Source of the DNA: G965212025 sp965215765
Lineage (GTDB): Bacteria > Pseudomonadota > Gammaproteobacteria > Poriferisulfidales > Oxydemutatoraceae
Assembly (NCBI GenBank): GCA_965215765.1
Contig: OZ244118.1
Location: 1,612,001 to 1,676,000, forward strand
DNA: 64,000 nucleotides
Direction: 5' to 3'
Shown: one piece after another, positions 34,827-44,010 of the stretch
How positions within the stretch are numbered: position 1 is the stretch's first letter
Layout: every line of letters begins with the position of its first letter
Program-made: the position numbers and the translations under genes
Notes under the pieces: generated by a model
The model's input: the letters and a program-made list of their open reading frames with translations, nothing else
Told to the model about the DNA's origin: nothing
Database searches by the model: none

Positions 34827-37800
34827 TGAATAGTGGCGGGTGTGATCTTTGCAAACAGCTCGTCTATAAATTGCCTTCTGTCCTGAACCGTTTCCGTTTC
34901 TATGCGGCAAATCAAACGGTTGCCCGAAGGATCCAGAGTATAAAGCTTCGGAGATTCCTTCATAAGAGCCAAAAAACATCCCATATTGATTTTCGGATCT
35001 TTCTCAAAGTAAAACACGCATCTTTTCGGTTCGGCGTGTACCGTCTTGATTCCGACTTTCTGAGCACGAATTCTGATTTTCGCGCAAACGAAGAGGTTGT
35101 CGACGCTGGCAGGAAAAGGACCAAAGCGGTCGATCATTTCCGCTTTCAGAAAATCCAGTTGTTCTGGCCGTTTGTACGCCGCGATCTGCCGATAGAAAAA
35201 CAAGCGCAAGCCGACATCAGGTAGCCAGGCATCCGGAATGAGAGCGGGCTCATCCAGGTTGATTTCCGTAATAACGTTCAGGGGTTTGTCAAAGTCCGGC
35301 AGATGTCCGGCGCGCAGCGCTTCGACCGCACGTTTCAGGAACTGGTTGTAAATGCTGAAGCCGACTTCCTGAATTTTGCCGCTTTGCCTTTCACCGAGAA
35401 ATTCACCCGCCCCACGGATTTCGAGGTCGTGAGTGGCCAAGGTAAATCCCATGCCTTGTTCTTCGGCTGCTGCGACCGCCCGCAAACGCTTCACTGCTTC
35501 TTCGTTGAGCTCTTTACGGCTCCTGCTGATGATGAAATAGGCATACGCTTGGCGATGCGATCGTCCGACTCGACCGCGCAACTGATGAAGCTGTGCCAGG
35601 CCGAATTGTTCTGCGCGGTCGATGATGATCGTGTTGGCGGTGGGAATATCCAGTCCGCTTTCAATGATGGTTGTACACACCAGGATGCTGAAGACCAACT
35701 GCGAAAACTCGTGCATGATGCTTTCCAACTCTTTTTCCGGCATTTGTGCGTGCGCATAACGAATCTCAACTCCAGGCAGGAGGTCTTGCAAATAGCGCAC
35801 GATTTCATTGATTGAGCTAATGCGGTTGTGTACGAAAAAAATTTGTCCGCCTCGCTGCAATTCCCGCTGACAAGCCTCGAGGACGAGAGCCTCATCCCAT
35901 TCTGTGACGAAGGTTTTAATGTTCAGGCGTCCTTCCGGTGGCGTCGCGATAATGGAGATGTCGTAAAGTCCGCTCAGGGACATGTTGAGACTGCGGGGAA
36001 TCGGGGTTGCGGTCATGGTCAGCATATCCACGTTGCCGTGCATGCGCTTTAGACATTCCTTGTGGCGAACACCGAAGCGCTGCTCCTCGTCCACCACTAC
36101 GAGTCCCAGGCGCGCAAAACACACTTTTTTCTGCAACAGCAGGTGGGTGCCAATGACGACATCTGTGGTTCCTGCAGCAAGGGATAGCAATATTTCCTTT
36201 CGCTCAGCAGGACTGCAGAAGCGCGACAACATGGCTGCTTTAATGGGCCAGGGGGCGAAGCGATCTTTGAAGTTCTCGAAATGCTGTTCGCACAATAAAG
36301 TGGTGGGAGTCAGCAGGGCAACCTGGTAGCCACTGTAGGCAGCAATGAACGCTGCCCGAATGGCGATTTCTGTTTTGCCAAAGCCCACATCTCCACAGAC
36401 GATGCGTTCCATGGGTCTTGAGCCCAGCAAGTCCTTTTTGATTTCACTCAAGGTCTTGTCTTGATCCGGGGTTTCCTGATAGGGGAAAGACTTGATGAAT
36501 TGTGCGTACGCTTCCTCGTCAATCTTGACGGGGTTCTTTTTCCCCACCTCGCGTCTCGCTTGTGTATCGAGTAGCTCCGCTGCCACGTCGTAGGCTTTTT
36601 GTGCGGCGCGACGCTTTTCTTTTTTCCACCGCTCCATGCCCAGCTTATGCAACGGGGCATTTTCAGGGTTGCCGCCCGAATAACGGCTTACAGAGGGCAG
36701 ACAAGTGACCGGCACGTAGAGAATATCGCTATCTGCGTATTCAAGGATCAGACATTCGGTGATCAAGCCTGCGGTATCAATGTTTTTCATCCCCCGATAC
36801 CTGCCAACCCCGTGTTCCTCGTGAACCACCGGGCATCCCAATTCCAGGTCAGCCAGGCTGTTGATAAACGTTTCCGCATCCGGGCTTTGCCGTGTGGTTT
36901 CGCTTGAAGGAAATTTTTTGCCCAGCAATTGCAAGTCGGAGATCACTGCCACCCCCAGGTCTGTAAAAACCGTGCCCTCCTGCAACTTTCCAATAGTGAT
37001 TCCCAGGCAGACATCTGAGTGAAGAAATGCATGCCAGTCATCAACGCTTTCAGGGCACAAGGAAACAGTATCCAGCATTTCCAAAAGCAGAGTCTTGACT
37101 CCCTGGCTGGCGGCGGTCAGCAGCGCACGACCAGAAAAGCTTTCCAGATACGGGGTCAGCGCAACACCAGTGTTGTCTTCCTCCATCTGCCCGATTTTCA
37201 ACGCCGGTAAATGCCGGGTTTTGCACAAGTCAGACGTGGAAATGCTTTCATGACGCAGGTCGCTGATTTCGCAAGTATCAAATGCGCAAAACTTCTCCAG
37301 AATTTCGCCTGGCTCGAAAAACAATTCTTCTGGCTCCAGAATTGCCGGCATTCGTTTTTTGGCTTCCTGGTAAAAGTTCTGGATTTCCGACCAACGCTCT
37401 CTCAAGTCAGAGGCGACTGCTTCCAAGTGAACCACGCACGAGTCCGAAGACAGAAAATCAGACAAGGCGACTGTGTGGTCGAAAAACAAAGGGAGATAGT
37501 TCTCTGTCCCTTCCGGCAAAGCGTGCTTGCTGACTTCCCGGTAGATCATTGATTCACCGGTATCTACAGCGAACGTGCTTCTGAAATTACACCTGAATGT
37601 TCTGACGCTATTTTCATCCGGTACGATTTCCCGGCTCGGGAGAATGGAAATTTTCTCGATCTGTGCCTCGCTCAACTGGGTTGCTGCTGAAAAGTATCGA
37701 ATGCTTTCCACCAGATCATCTATGAAATCCAGTCTGATCGGCTGCTCATGGCTCGGCGGGAAGCAATCAACCACAGAACCGCGTAAGGCGAATTCTCCCG

Positions 37801-38254
37801 GCCTTCTGACCAAATTGACATTTTCATAGCCGACACCTTCAAGGTGCCTCGTCAGCGCATGCATGTCAAAGACGTGCCCAACCTCAACCGTTTTGCTGTG
37901 TTCTTGCAAATAAGACAGGGGGGGTAGGCGGGAAAGGGTGCTGTCCAGCGAGGCGATGCAGACCCCACCCCTCATTTCTTTCAGCTTGTGAAGGATGGAC
38001 AGCCTCTTGCCAATCGCGGCAGCTGAGGGAGAGACACGGTCGTAGGGCAGGGTTCCTCTTTCCGGGAAAACCAGGATCTGGGTATCAGAGTCGGCAAAAA
38101 ATGCCAGCTCTTTTTTGAGTCTTTGCGCCTCGGTGTTATTTCGGACGACAACCAGCAGGGTGTGTTTTCTGCTGCGCAGGATCTCGGCAAGGGAGAAAGC
38201 CAGAGAACACGGGTGGCGGCAGAGCAATCGCAACACTTCTTTGTGTTCTGACAC
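34823..38254 (-). CDS. mfd: Transcription-repair coupling factor Mfd
   Basis: Mfd removes RNA polymerase stalled at DNA lesions and recruits UvrAB. The 1143-residue length is typical. Visible are the UvrB-homology region (FPERGTLPYDRVSP, RRPGEFALRGSVVD), the RNA polymerase-interacting domain (VHEEHGVGRYRG), the RecG-like motor with Walker A GDVGFGKTEIAIRA, DEEQRFGVRHKE, TMTATPIPRSLNMS, QLHQLRGRVGRS, and the C-terminal TRCF domain. ATG 38254 opens MSEHKEVLRLLCRHP. Confidence 0.97.
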   Translation of the reverse strand: MSEHKEVLRLLCRHPCSLAFSLAEILRSRKHTLLVVVRNNTEAQRLKKELAFFADSDTQILVFPERGTLPYDRVSPSAAAIGKRLSILHKLKEMRGGVCIASLDSTLSRLPPLSYLQEHSKTVEVGHVFDMHALTRHLEGVGYENVNLVRRPGEFALRGSVVDCFPPSHEQPIRLDFIDDLVESIRYFSAATQLSEAQIEKISILPSREIVPDENSVRTFRCNFRSTFAVDTGESMIYREVSKHALPEGTENYLPLFFDHTVALSDFLSSDSCVVHLEAVASDLRERWSEIQNFYQEAKKRMPAILEPEELFFEPGEILEKFCAFDTCEISDLRHESISTSDLCKTRHLPALKIGQMEEDNTGVALTPYLESFSGRALLTAASQGVKTLLLEMLDTVSLCPESVDDWHAFLHSDVCLGITIGKLQEGTVFTDLGVAVISDLQLLGKKFPSSETTRQSPDAETFINSLADLELGCPVVHEEHGVGRYRGMKNIDTAGLITECLILEYADSDILYVPVTCLPSVSRYSGGNPENAPLHKLGMERWKKEKRRAAQKAYDVAAELLDTQARREVGKKNPVKIDEEAYAQFIKSFPYQETPDQDKTLSEIKKDLLGSRPMERIVCGDVGFGKTEIAIRAAFIAAYSGYQVALLTPTTLLCEQHFENFKDRFAPWPIKAAMLSRFCSPAERKEILLSLAAGTTDVVIGTHLLLQKKVCFARLGLVVVDEEQRFGVRHKECLKRMHGNVDMLTMTATPIPRSLNMSLSGLYDISIIATPPEGRLNIKTFVTEWDEALVLEACQRELQRGGQIFFVHNRISSINEIVRYLQDLLPGVEIRYAHAQMPEKELESIMHEFSQLVFSILVCTTIIESGLDIPTANTIIIDRAEQFGLAQLHQLRGRVGRSHRQAYAYFIISRSRKELNEEAVKRLRAVAAAEEQGMGFTLATHDLEIRGAGEFLGERQSGKIQEVGFSIYNQFLKRAVEALRAGHLPDFDKPLNVITEINLDEPALIPDAWLPDVGLRLFFYRQIAAYKRPEQLDFLKAEMIDRFGPFPASVDNLFVCAKIRIRAQKVGIKTVHAEPKRCVFYFEKDPKINMGCFLALMKESPKLYTLDPSGNRLICRIETETVQDRRQFIDELFAKITPATIQ

Positions 38255-38348
38255 CTACGCTACCCTGGCCGCAAATTCACTCCATGGGACTATATCCGTA
38301 AGTCCTCGGAATGCACCGAGAACGATTTCCGGGACAGCCCTGGGTAAA

Positions 38349-39638
38349 TCAGGAAAACATGTCAATCGTAATATTACGAAACCAGCTGTGGGCGTATTCT
38401 GCTTCCCGTTTCAGTATCTCTGGAGAGGCATCTTTGGGAGTGAGCCCTCCTGACAGTTTCTCAATTTTTTTGCCTTTCTCGCCTAGACGGTAGACTGCGG
38501 CTACTGAAAAGCCGTAGCCCGGTGCTGCGATGCTGTAACAGGTGTTCACGTAAGAAGCCACACCGGGGCTACGGCCGTTTAACAGAGCCACTACGGCAGC
38601 AGCGCAGACCTTGGCTTCTGAATTGGCGGCATAACCGGATTTCGGCAAGCCGGTTGCAACGCTGGAATCTCCGACCACGTGTATGTTTGGATGAATCGTG
38701 GATTCAAAAGTATCCAAATGAACAGGGCACCAGCCTGTCTTGTCGCTCAGACCTCCGACATGGGCAATATGTCCTGCTTTTTGAGGCGGAATAACGTTGA
38801 TAACGTCTCCCTTGTAACTTTCAAAATCAGTGCTCACGATCATCTTTTTGACGTCAACGGCTTTTACGCCACCTCCGGTTTCAGAACCGGGAACCCATTC
38901 AATGATGTCGGGATACAGTTTTTTCCACGCCTGCTGGAACAAGCCTTGCTTGGAAAACTTGTCTTTGGCATCCAGCACCAATAACTTCGAGCCCGGCTTG
39001 CGGGTTTTCAGGAAGTGCGCGATTTGGCAGGCTCTTTCATAAGGTCCGGGTGGGCAACGAAAAGGATTTTCCGGTGCGACGATAATGACCGTCCCCCCTT
39101 TCGGCATTCCCTCCAGTTTCTTGACGAGCAATTCGGTTTGCGGCCCCGCCTTGTAAGCATGAGGCATGACTTGGGCTGCCGCTTCGTCGTAGCCTTCTAT
39201 TGCGCCCCAGGCAAAATCAATCCCCGGGGACAGCACCAGGCGGTCGTATGAAAAACGGTTGCCGCCCTTGGTACTGACAGTTTTCGTTTTCGGAGAGACT
39301 CCGTTCACATAGTCGTGAACGACGTGGATCCCGTCTCTTTTCAACCCTGAGTAATCAAATTTCAGACTGCTTAGCCGCCGTTCGCCACCCAGGACTTCGT
39401 TGCTCATGAAGCAGGTGTAGTAATGTTTGTTTTGCTCAATGAGCGTGACGTCAATGTTTCGATCCATGGCCTTGATGTATCGAGCCGCGATCGCACCACC
39501 AGAACCGCCACCAACCACGACTACTTTTTTGGTTTTGGCGATGGCGAGCTGAGGAAACCCGACAGCACCCGCAAAAGAAGCTGTGGCAAGCGTGGCGCCC
39601 GCTGATTTGAAGAATTTTCTTCTGTTCATTTTTGGCAT
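38349..39638 (-). CDS. fccB: Flavocytochrome c sulfide dehydrogenase, flavoprotein subunit
   Basis: FccB oxidises sulfide in the periplasm and passes electrons to the haem subunit. The 429-residue precursor has a Tat signal (MNRRKFFKSAGATLA), the FAD-binding VVVVGGGSGGAIAARYI, YYTCFMSNEVLGG, the redox cysteines in PFRCPPGPYERACQ and TGWCPVHLDTFES, and a GDSSVATGLPKSGYAANS segment. The FCSD C-terminal dimer region follows. ATG 39638 has GGGGGA upstream; ATG 39629 is possible. It lies 14 bp after fccA. Confidence 0.95.
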   Translation of the reverse strand: MPKMNRRKFFKSAGATLATASFAGAVGFPQLAIAKTKKVVVVGGGSGGAIAARYIKAMDRNIDVTLIEQNKHYYTCFMSNEVLGGERRLSSLKFDYSGLKRDGIHVVHDYVNGVSPKTKTVSTKGGNRFSYDRLVLSPGIDFAWGAIEGYDEAAAQVMPHAYKAGPQTELLVKKLEGMPKGGTVIIVAPENPFRCPPGPYERACQIAHFLKTRKPGSKLLVLDAKDKFSKQGLFQQAWKKLYPDIIEWVPGSETGGGVKAVDVKKMIVSTDFESYKGDVINVIPPQKAGHIAHVGGLSDKTGWCPVHLDTFESTIHPNIHVVGDSSVATGLPKSGYAANSEAKVCAAAVVALLNGRSPGVASYVNTCYSIAAPGYGFSVAAVYRLGEKGKKIEKLSGGLTPKDASPEILKREAEYAHSWFRNITIDMFS

Positions 39639-39652
39639 GGCCGTTCCCCCAG

Positions 39653-40327
39653 TCACTGTTTGAAACTCGTGTAGTACTCAATCAAGGCTTCAAATCCCTC
39701 ATCTCCGTGCTTTTTTTGCACTGCGGAAATTTGCTTTGCCATGTCTTTCGATATTTTACTTCTGCCTTGCCTGAAGTCTTCCAATACGTAAGCCAGATAG
39801 CGTCCCCATTGACCCGCGAGGATTCCTGTATCGCTGTCTGCCATATTGCCACCACCTTCGTGGCAACCTTCACAATTCTCTTGGTGTATTTCACCACCGA
39901 GCTTTACAAGTGCCGGATTGCTTTTCTGCATCGCAGGAATTGCTTTGGAGTTTTTGAAAACCTGCCCCATTTCCTTGATTTCGGCAAGCGTATATCCTTT
40001 GGCAATGCGCGTCATGACCGTCCCGTAGCGCGGGTGGGCTTCCAAATCTTTCAACTCAGGATCACTCGCCAGCACTTCAAGCAACTTCTCCGGCTCATCG
40101 TAATGCTTGAACGACAAAAAAGTTCCAACGAAATAGTTAAAAGACAGACCAGCTATAGAAGGGGTCGCGGGACCGCCACTATGGCCTCCTGGCCCATGGC
40201 AAGCCACGCAGGTGTTGGTCAGCATTGCTCCAGAAGCCATCTTTTTGGCATCATGGGAGGCCTCAACAGTAGTCGCCAGCACCAGGAAAGCGGCAGCCAG
40301 GGCTGAAAAAAAAGTCGCTGTTTTCAA
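39653..40327 (-). CDS. fccA: Flavocytochrome c sulfide dehydrogenase, dihaem cytochrome subunit
   Basis: FccA receives electrons from FccB and hands them to soluble cytochromes. Two class I haem motifs are visible, CVACH and CEGCH, in a tandem cytochrome c fold. A TTG start at 40327 is preferred: AAGGAG lies 9 bp upstream and it yields a clean Sec signal (LKTATFFSALAAAFLVLATTVEA), 224 residues. The frame is open to 40405, but that adds a charged stretch before the signal. Being upstream of fccB, it is the first gene of the pair. Confidence 0.93.
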   Translation of the reverse strand: MKTATFFSALAAAFLVLATTVEASHDAKKMASGAMLTNTCVACHGPGGHSGGPATPSIAGLSFNYFVGTFLSFKHYDEPEKLLEVLASDPELKDLEAHPRYGTVMTRIAKGYTLAEIKEMGQVFKNSKAIPAMQKSNPALVKLGGEIHQENCEGCHEGGGNMADSDTGILAGQWGRYLAYVLEDFRQGRSKISKDMAKQISAVQKKHGDEGFEALIEYYTSFKQ

Positions 40328-40496
40328 TTTAGTAAACTCCTTGCACAATCGCAGTCCGTCATCAATGACAGACCACTGAAGCCTTGTTTCCCCTCGTGAA
40401 ACCACAAAGGGCAGGGCACATCTGCATCAGAACACGCCGATTCGTAGAAATCCCTGATGGGGCGAAAGCATAGCACAACGCCTTTTCCGCGTGGCA

Positions 40497-40598
40497 GCAA
40501 GCGTTGCCCTCACGCAAGCGTTGTCCTCACGCAAGCGTTGCCCTCACGCAAGCGTTGTCCTCACGCAAGCGTTGCCCTCACGCAAGCGTTGTCCTCAC
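40497..40598. repeat. 17-bp minisatellite (six copies) at the coaX 3' end
   Basis: Six perfect 17-bp units GCAAGCGTTG(C/T)CCTCAC run from 40497 to 40598, alternating C and T at one position. The true period is thus 34 bp, three times. A partial unit continues into coaX, whose stop codon (minus strand) lies in the last unit. The array sits between coaX and the fccA upstream region. Seventeen is not a multiple of three, so it is not a coding repeat. Confidence 0.95.
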
Positions 40599-41377
40599 GC
40601 AAGCGTCGCACCCGTTGAAACCTGCTTTGCAGACTGCTGTGCGGCGGCATAAGCAGACAAGCCCTCCAGAACCAGAAGTGGACAATGTTCCGCATTCCCG
40701 TTCAGCGCAGCCATCGCCAGCCCGGCATTCCCACCGCTCAGGAAAACCTTCGTGTCTTTGCCCGTTACGTGGCGCATGGAGCTGACGGTGTTTCGCAAGG
40801 CAGCAGCCATCATTCTTTGGCAACCGCCGGCGATGGCGGTTGCAGTGTCTTTGGCAAACAATTCATTGCTTCTGGCAGCATCAACGGGGGCATCAAGACG
40901 CGCAGCATTACTTCTCAGACTGTCAACTGACATGGCAATGCCTGGCATGATCAGTCCCCCTAGGTGAAAGCCGCTGGCATCCAGGGCATCAATGGTTATG
41001 GCCGTCCCCATGTCAATTACGATGCTTGCCGTCTGCTGCCGGTGCCAGGCAGCGACCATTCCCAGGAGGCGGTCACCGCCGAGCTTTTCCGGCTCCCGGT
41101 AGCGGGTGCTGATTCCACACAGAGAGCGGCTGGGGCTGAACAGATGAATTTCCTGGAAGCCCTGCTTGCCAAGCTGCGCGAGAAATGCATCGGTTCCTGT
41201 TTTGGAAGCCACGCTGACCGCCCAAACTGAATGCATGGTCAGCCCTGCCAAAGACGCGAACGCCCTTGCTGTGTCCAGTTCCTTTAACGGCAAGCTTGTA
41301 AGCTGCTTCAGCCCTTCGGGGGTTTCAATTGCACATTTGGCAAATGAATTTCCTATGTCGAACAGTAGTTTTACCAA
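40595..41377 (-). CDS. coaX: Type III pantothenate kinase
   Basis: CoaX is the first enzyme of coenzyme A synthesis. The 260-residue ASKHA-fold protein has LLFDIGNSFAKCAI, the CoaX region YREPEKLGGDRLLGMVAAW, IDMGTAITIDAL, GGLIMPG and FLSGGNAG. The start overlaps the end of birA, the common birA-coaX pairing. The stop lies inside the 17-bp minisatellite. Confidence 0.94.
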   Translation of the reverse strand: MVKLLFDIGNSFAKCAIETPEGLKQLTSLPLKELDTARAFASLAGLTMHSVWAVSVASKTGTDAFLAQLGKQGFQEIHLFSPSRSLCGISTRYREPEKLGGDRLLGMVAAWHRQQTASIVIDMGTAITIDALDASGFHLGGLIMPGIAMSVDSLRSNAARLDAPVDAARSNELFAKDTATAIAGGCQRMMAAALRNTVSSMRHVTGKDTKVFLSGGNAGLAMAALNGNAEHCPLLVLEGLSAYAAAQQSAKQVSTGATLA

Positions 41378-42192
41378 TGGATGGTAATGTTATTTGATGG
41401 GAAAATTCTGAGTTGCTGTCCAGTGTGCAGTAGCAATTCAGCGTTTTCGCTGACCCCTCCCGCTGTCCCTCTGACGCAACCGGCAGGCGAGGAAACAAGC
41501 AAATCCTTGCCTGCGAGCATGTCAAATTTACTCCAGTGCGCTTGCAGGGAGGAGCTTGAGGCATCTGCGCAACGTTTCACAACCTCACAAATCACCTCCA
41601 GCAAGCAAGCAATTATTTCGTTGCGCGGCGGGACAAGGGTCAGCACTTTATCTAAAGTCGCCACCAAGCGTCTGCCTACGCGGGTTGGCGGCGCAAGATT
41701 TTTTCGAGAAATAACGTTGAGCCCAATACCCATGACGGCCCATCCGCTTTTTCTTTCAATCAGCACGCCCGCCAGTTTACCGCCACGGTGGTAAACATCG
41801 TTTGGCCACTTGACTTGTATCTCTTCGGCGCCTAAATCTGTCAGCATTTCCGCCACACCAACCGCAATCATTAAAGGCAACCAATTACTTTGTGTTTGAG
41901 TGAGACTCGTCCTGGAGGCCACCGAAAGGTACACATTCCCTTGGGGGGAAGCCCACACCCGGCCACGCTGGCCGTACCCCTGCGTTTGCGTGTCGGCCAC
42001 GCAGACGTGCATACCGCGAACCATGTCCTGTACTTTTTCGAGCAAAAAAGAGTTTGTAGAGGCGATGGACGAGAACAAATGGAAAGAAGCGATGTTGCGC
42101 GAGACGGGAGCTGAAAGTCCGCTTAAAATACCCATCGGAGACAGTGCGTCCTGATCGTGGCTTGGGGGATCCTGTTCAACAACTATCAGCAC
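41371..42192 (-). CDS. birA: Biotin-[acetyl-CoA-carboxylase] ligase (no DNA-binding domain)
   Basis: This enzyme attaches biotin to the carboxyl carrier protein. It has STNSFLLEKV, the biotinyl-AMP loop GYGQRGRVW, VKWPNDVYHRGGKLAGVLIE and GIGLNV, plus the C-terminal SH3-like domain. The E. coli-type N-terminal helix-turn-helix is absent, so repressor function is not expected. GTG 42192 gives 273 residues; ATG 42135 would give 254 and is also plausible. It diverges from glnS with a very short spacer. Confidence 0.9.
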   Translation of the reverse strand: MLIVVEQDPPSHDQDALSPMGILSGLSAPVSRNIASFHLFSSIASTNSFLLEKVQDMVRGMHVCVADTQTQGYGQRGRVWASPQGNVYLSVASRTSLTQTQSNWLPLMIAVGVAEMLTDLGAEEIQVKWPNDVYHRGGKLAGVLIERKSGWAVMGIGLNVISRKNLAPPTRVGRRLVATLDKVLTLVPPRNEIIACLLEVICEVVKRCADASSSSLQAHWSKFDMLAGKDLLVSSPAGCVRGTAGGVSENAELLLHTGQQLRIFPSNNITIHW

Positions 42193-42212
42193 GAAACGAA
42201 TCCTCTATCAAA

Positions 42213-43952
42213 ATGACCGAAAAATCTCAAAAAAAACCAAGCCATTTCATTCGCAAGATTGTGGCAAACGACTTGGAGACCGGAAAATGCAGACGGGTCA
42301 GAACCCGCTTCCCCCCCGAACCCAACGGTCATTTGCATATCGGGCACGCCAAGGCGATTTTCCTGAATTTTGGCATCGCGCAGGATTTTAACGGCAGTTG
42401 CAATTTGCGTTTTGATGATACCAACCCTGATCGAGGGGAATCCGGATACGCGATGTCCATTCAAAAGGATGTGAATTGGCTGGGCGTACGCTGGAACCAG
42501 CTACTGTATGCCTCAGACTACTTTGAAGAGTTTTATGCACTGGCAGTTGAGTTGGTTAAAAAGAACAAAGCCTACGTGTGCTCTTTAAGTGCCGAAGAAA
42601 TACGCAGTACGCGTGGAACCTTGACCGATGCCGGCGAGAACAGCCCATTTCGAGGCCGATCCGTTAACGATAATCTGGCGCTTTTCCATAAGATGAAAGT
42701 GGGTGAATTCGAAGCCGGAGAACACGTTTTAAGGGCAAAGATCAATATGGGTTCCGGGAACATCAACATGCGTGACCCGGTGATTTACCGTATCCGAAAC
42801 ACCCCTCACCACAGAACCGGAAAACAATGGCACATCTACCCTACGTACGACTATGCCCATTGCCTGTCCGACTCCATTGAAGGCGTGTCCCATTCCCTCT
42901 GCACCCTGGAGTTCGAAGACCACCGCCCGCTGTACGACTGGTTCCTGAGCAGTCTCAACATCTTTCATTCCCGGCAGATCGAATTCGCCCGTCTGCAACT
43001 AAAGTACGCATTGACGAGCAAACGTGCCATAAAGGCACTAATCCGTAAAGGGAGCGTAGAAAGCTGGGATGACCCGCGCTTGGTAACCCTCGCCGGGTTG
43101 CGGCGCCGGGGGGTTCCTCCGGAAGCAATCCGCGACTTCTGCTTGCTCGTCGGGCTGACCAAAAAAGACAGTTGGACAGAAATGGATCTCCTTGACAGTT
43201 GTGTCAGAGACTACTTGAACGAGCACGCAGCGCGTGCATTCGCGGTTCTTGAGCCATTAAAGCTGGTCATCGAAAATTACCCGGACAACCAACAGGAGGT
43301 CATCACGGCTCCCATCCACCCGCAACAGAAAGAGCGGGGCACCCGCCCTTTGGTTTTTTCCAAAACACTTTACATTGAGCGCCAGGATTTCATGGAAGAT
43401 CCCCCGGCAAAGTATTTTCGTCTGGCTCCAGGTCGTGAGGTGCGGTTGAAATATGCCTACTACCTGCGATGTCAGGAAGTCGTCAAAAACGTAGCGGGAG
43501 AAATTCTTGAAGTCCGCTGTACGTATGACCCCGACACATTAGGCGGCAGGAGTCAGGACGGGCGCAAAGTGGCCGGTACCATCCATTGGGTTGCCAAAGA
43601 AAACGCTGTCCCTTTTACGGCGAAACTTTATGACCGATTGTTTTTCGATCCTTTCGCCGCCACCATGGCAGACCCTTCGCAGGCACTGAACCCACACTCT
43701 CTGCTGACACTCCATAACTGCCTGGGAGAAGCCTCCCTGTTCAATGGGCTTGATGAGCAGCCCACTCAAGCTTTGCAGTTTGAAAGAATGGGGTATTTTT
43801 GCCTTGACGAGCAAAGCAATTCTGCAACGCCGGTTTTCAACCGTGTTTTGCCACTTCGAGACAGTTGGAGAAAAATTGAACAAGCCCGAGCGGAGGCTTC
43901 CCACCACAAAATGGGAGCAAAGGCAGGTCTTGGCAAGGCTGAGTCATGCTAG
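42213..43952 (+). CDS. glnS: Glutaminyl-tRNA synthetase
   Basis: This class I synthetase charges tRNA-Gln. The 579-residue sequence has FPPEPNGHLHIGHAKAI (HIGH), RFDDTNP, and a variant KMSKR region (YALTSKRAIKAL) in which Val-Met is replaced by Leu-Thr. TLEFEDHRPLYDWF and the anticodon-binding end (KAYFCLD-type, GYFCLDEQSN) follow. ATG 42213 (MTEKSQKKPSHFIRKI) is chosen; the longer frame would overlap birA. Confidence 0.95.
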   Translation: MTEKSQKKPSHFIRKIVANDLETGKCRRVRTRFPPEPNGHLHIGHAKAIFLNFGIAQDFNGSCNLRFDDTNPDRGESGYAMSIQKDVNWLGVRWNQLLYASDYFEEFYALAVELVKKNKAYVCSLSAEEIRSTRGTLTDAGENSPFRGRSVNDNLALFHKMKVGEFEAGEHVLRAKINMGSGNINMRDPVIYRIRNTPHHRTGKQWHIYPTYDYAHCLSDSIEGVSHSLCTLEFEDHRPLYDWFLSSLNIFHSRQIEFARLQLKYALTSKRAIKALIRKGSVESWDDPRLVTLAGLRRRGVPPEAIRDFCLLVGLTKKDSWTEMDLLDSCVRDYLNEHAARAFAVLEPLKLVIENYPDNQQEVITAPIHPQQKERGTRPLVFSKTLYIERQDFMEDPPAKYFRLAPGREVRLKYAYYLRCQEVVKNVAGEILEVRCTYDPDTLGGRSQDGRKVAGTIHWVAKENAVPFTAKLYDRLFFDPFAATMADPSQALNPHSLLTLHNCLGEASLFNGLDEQPTQALQFERMGYFCLDEQSNSATPVFNRVLPLRDSWRKIEQARAEASHHKMGAKAGLGKAESC

Positions 43953-43971
43953 GATTATTGTGTAGTCCACT

Positions 43972-43993
43972 ACCTTCCCCGGGAGGAGAAGGT
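43972..43993 (+). promoter_or_regulatory. Inverted repeat just upstream of rpoD
   Basis: ACCTTC at 43972 pairs with GAAGGT at 43988 across CCCGGGAGGA. The loop holds a GGAGG-type sequence. It lies 17 bp before the preferred rpoD start and could hide that ribosome site or act as a weak end for glnS. No T-run follows. Confidence 0.35.
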
Positions 43994-44010
43994 TGTTTGA
44001 GGAAAAGCCC

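Noticed and set aside
40497..40598. 17-bp repeats considered as a CRISPR array or coding repeat
   Set aside because: There are no spacers and the period is not a multiple of three; it is a simple minisatellite.
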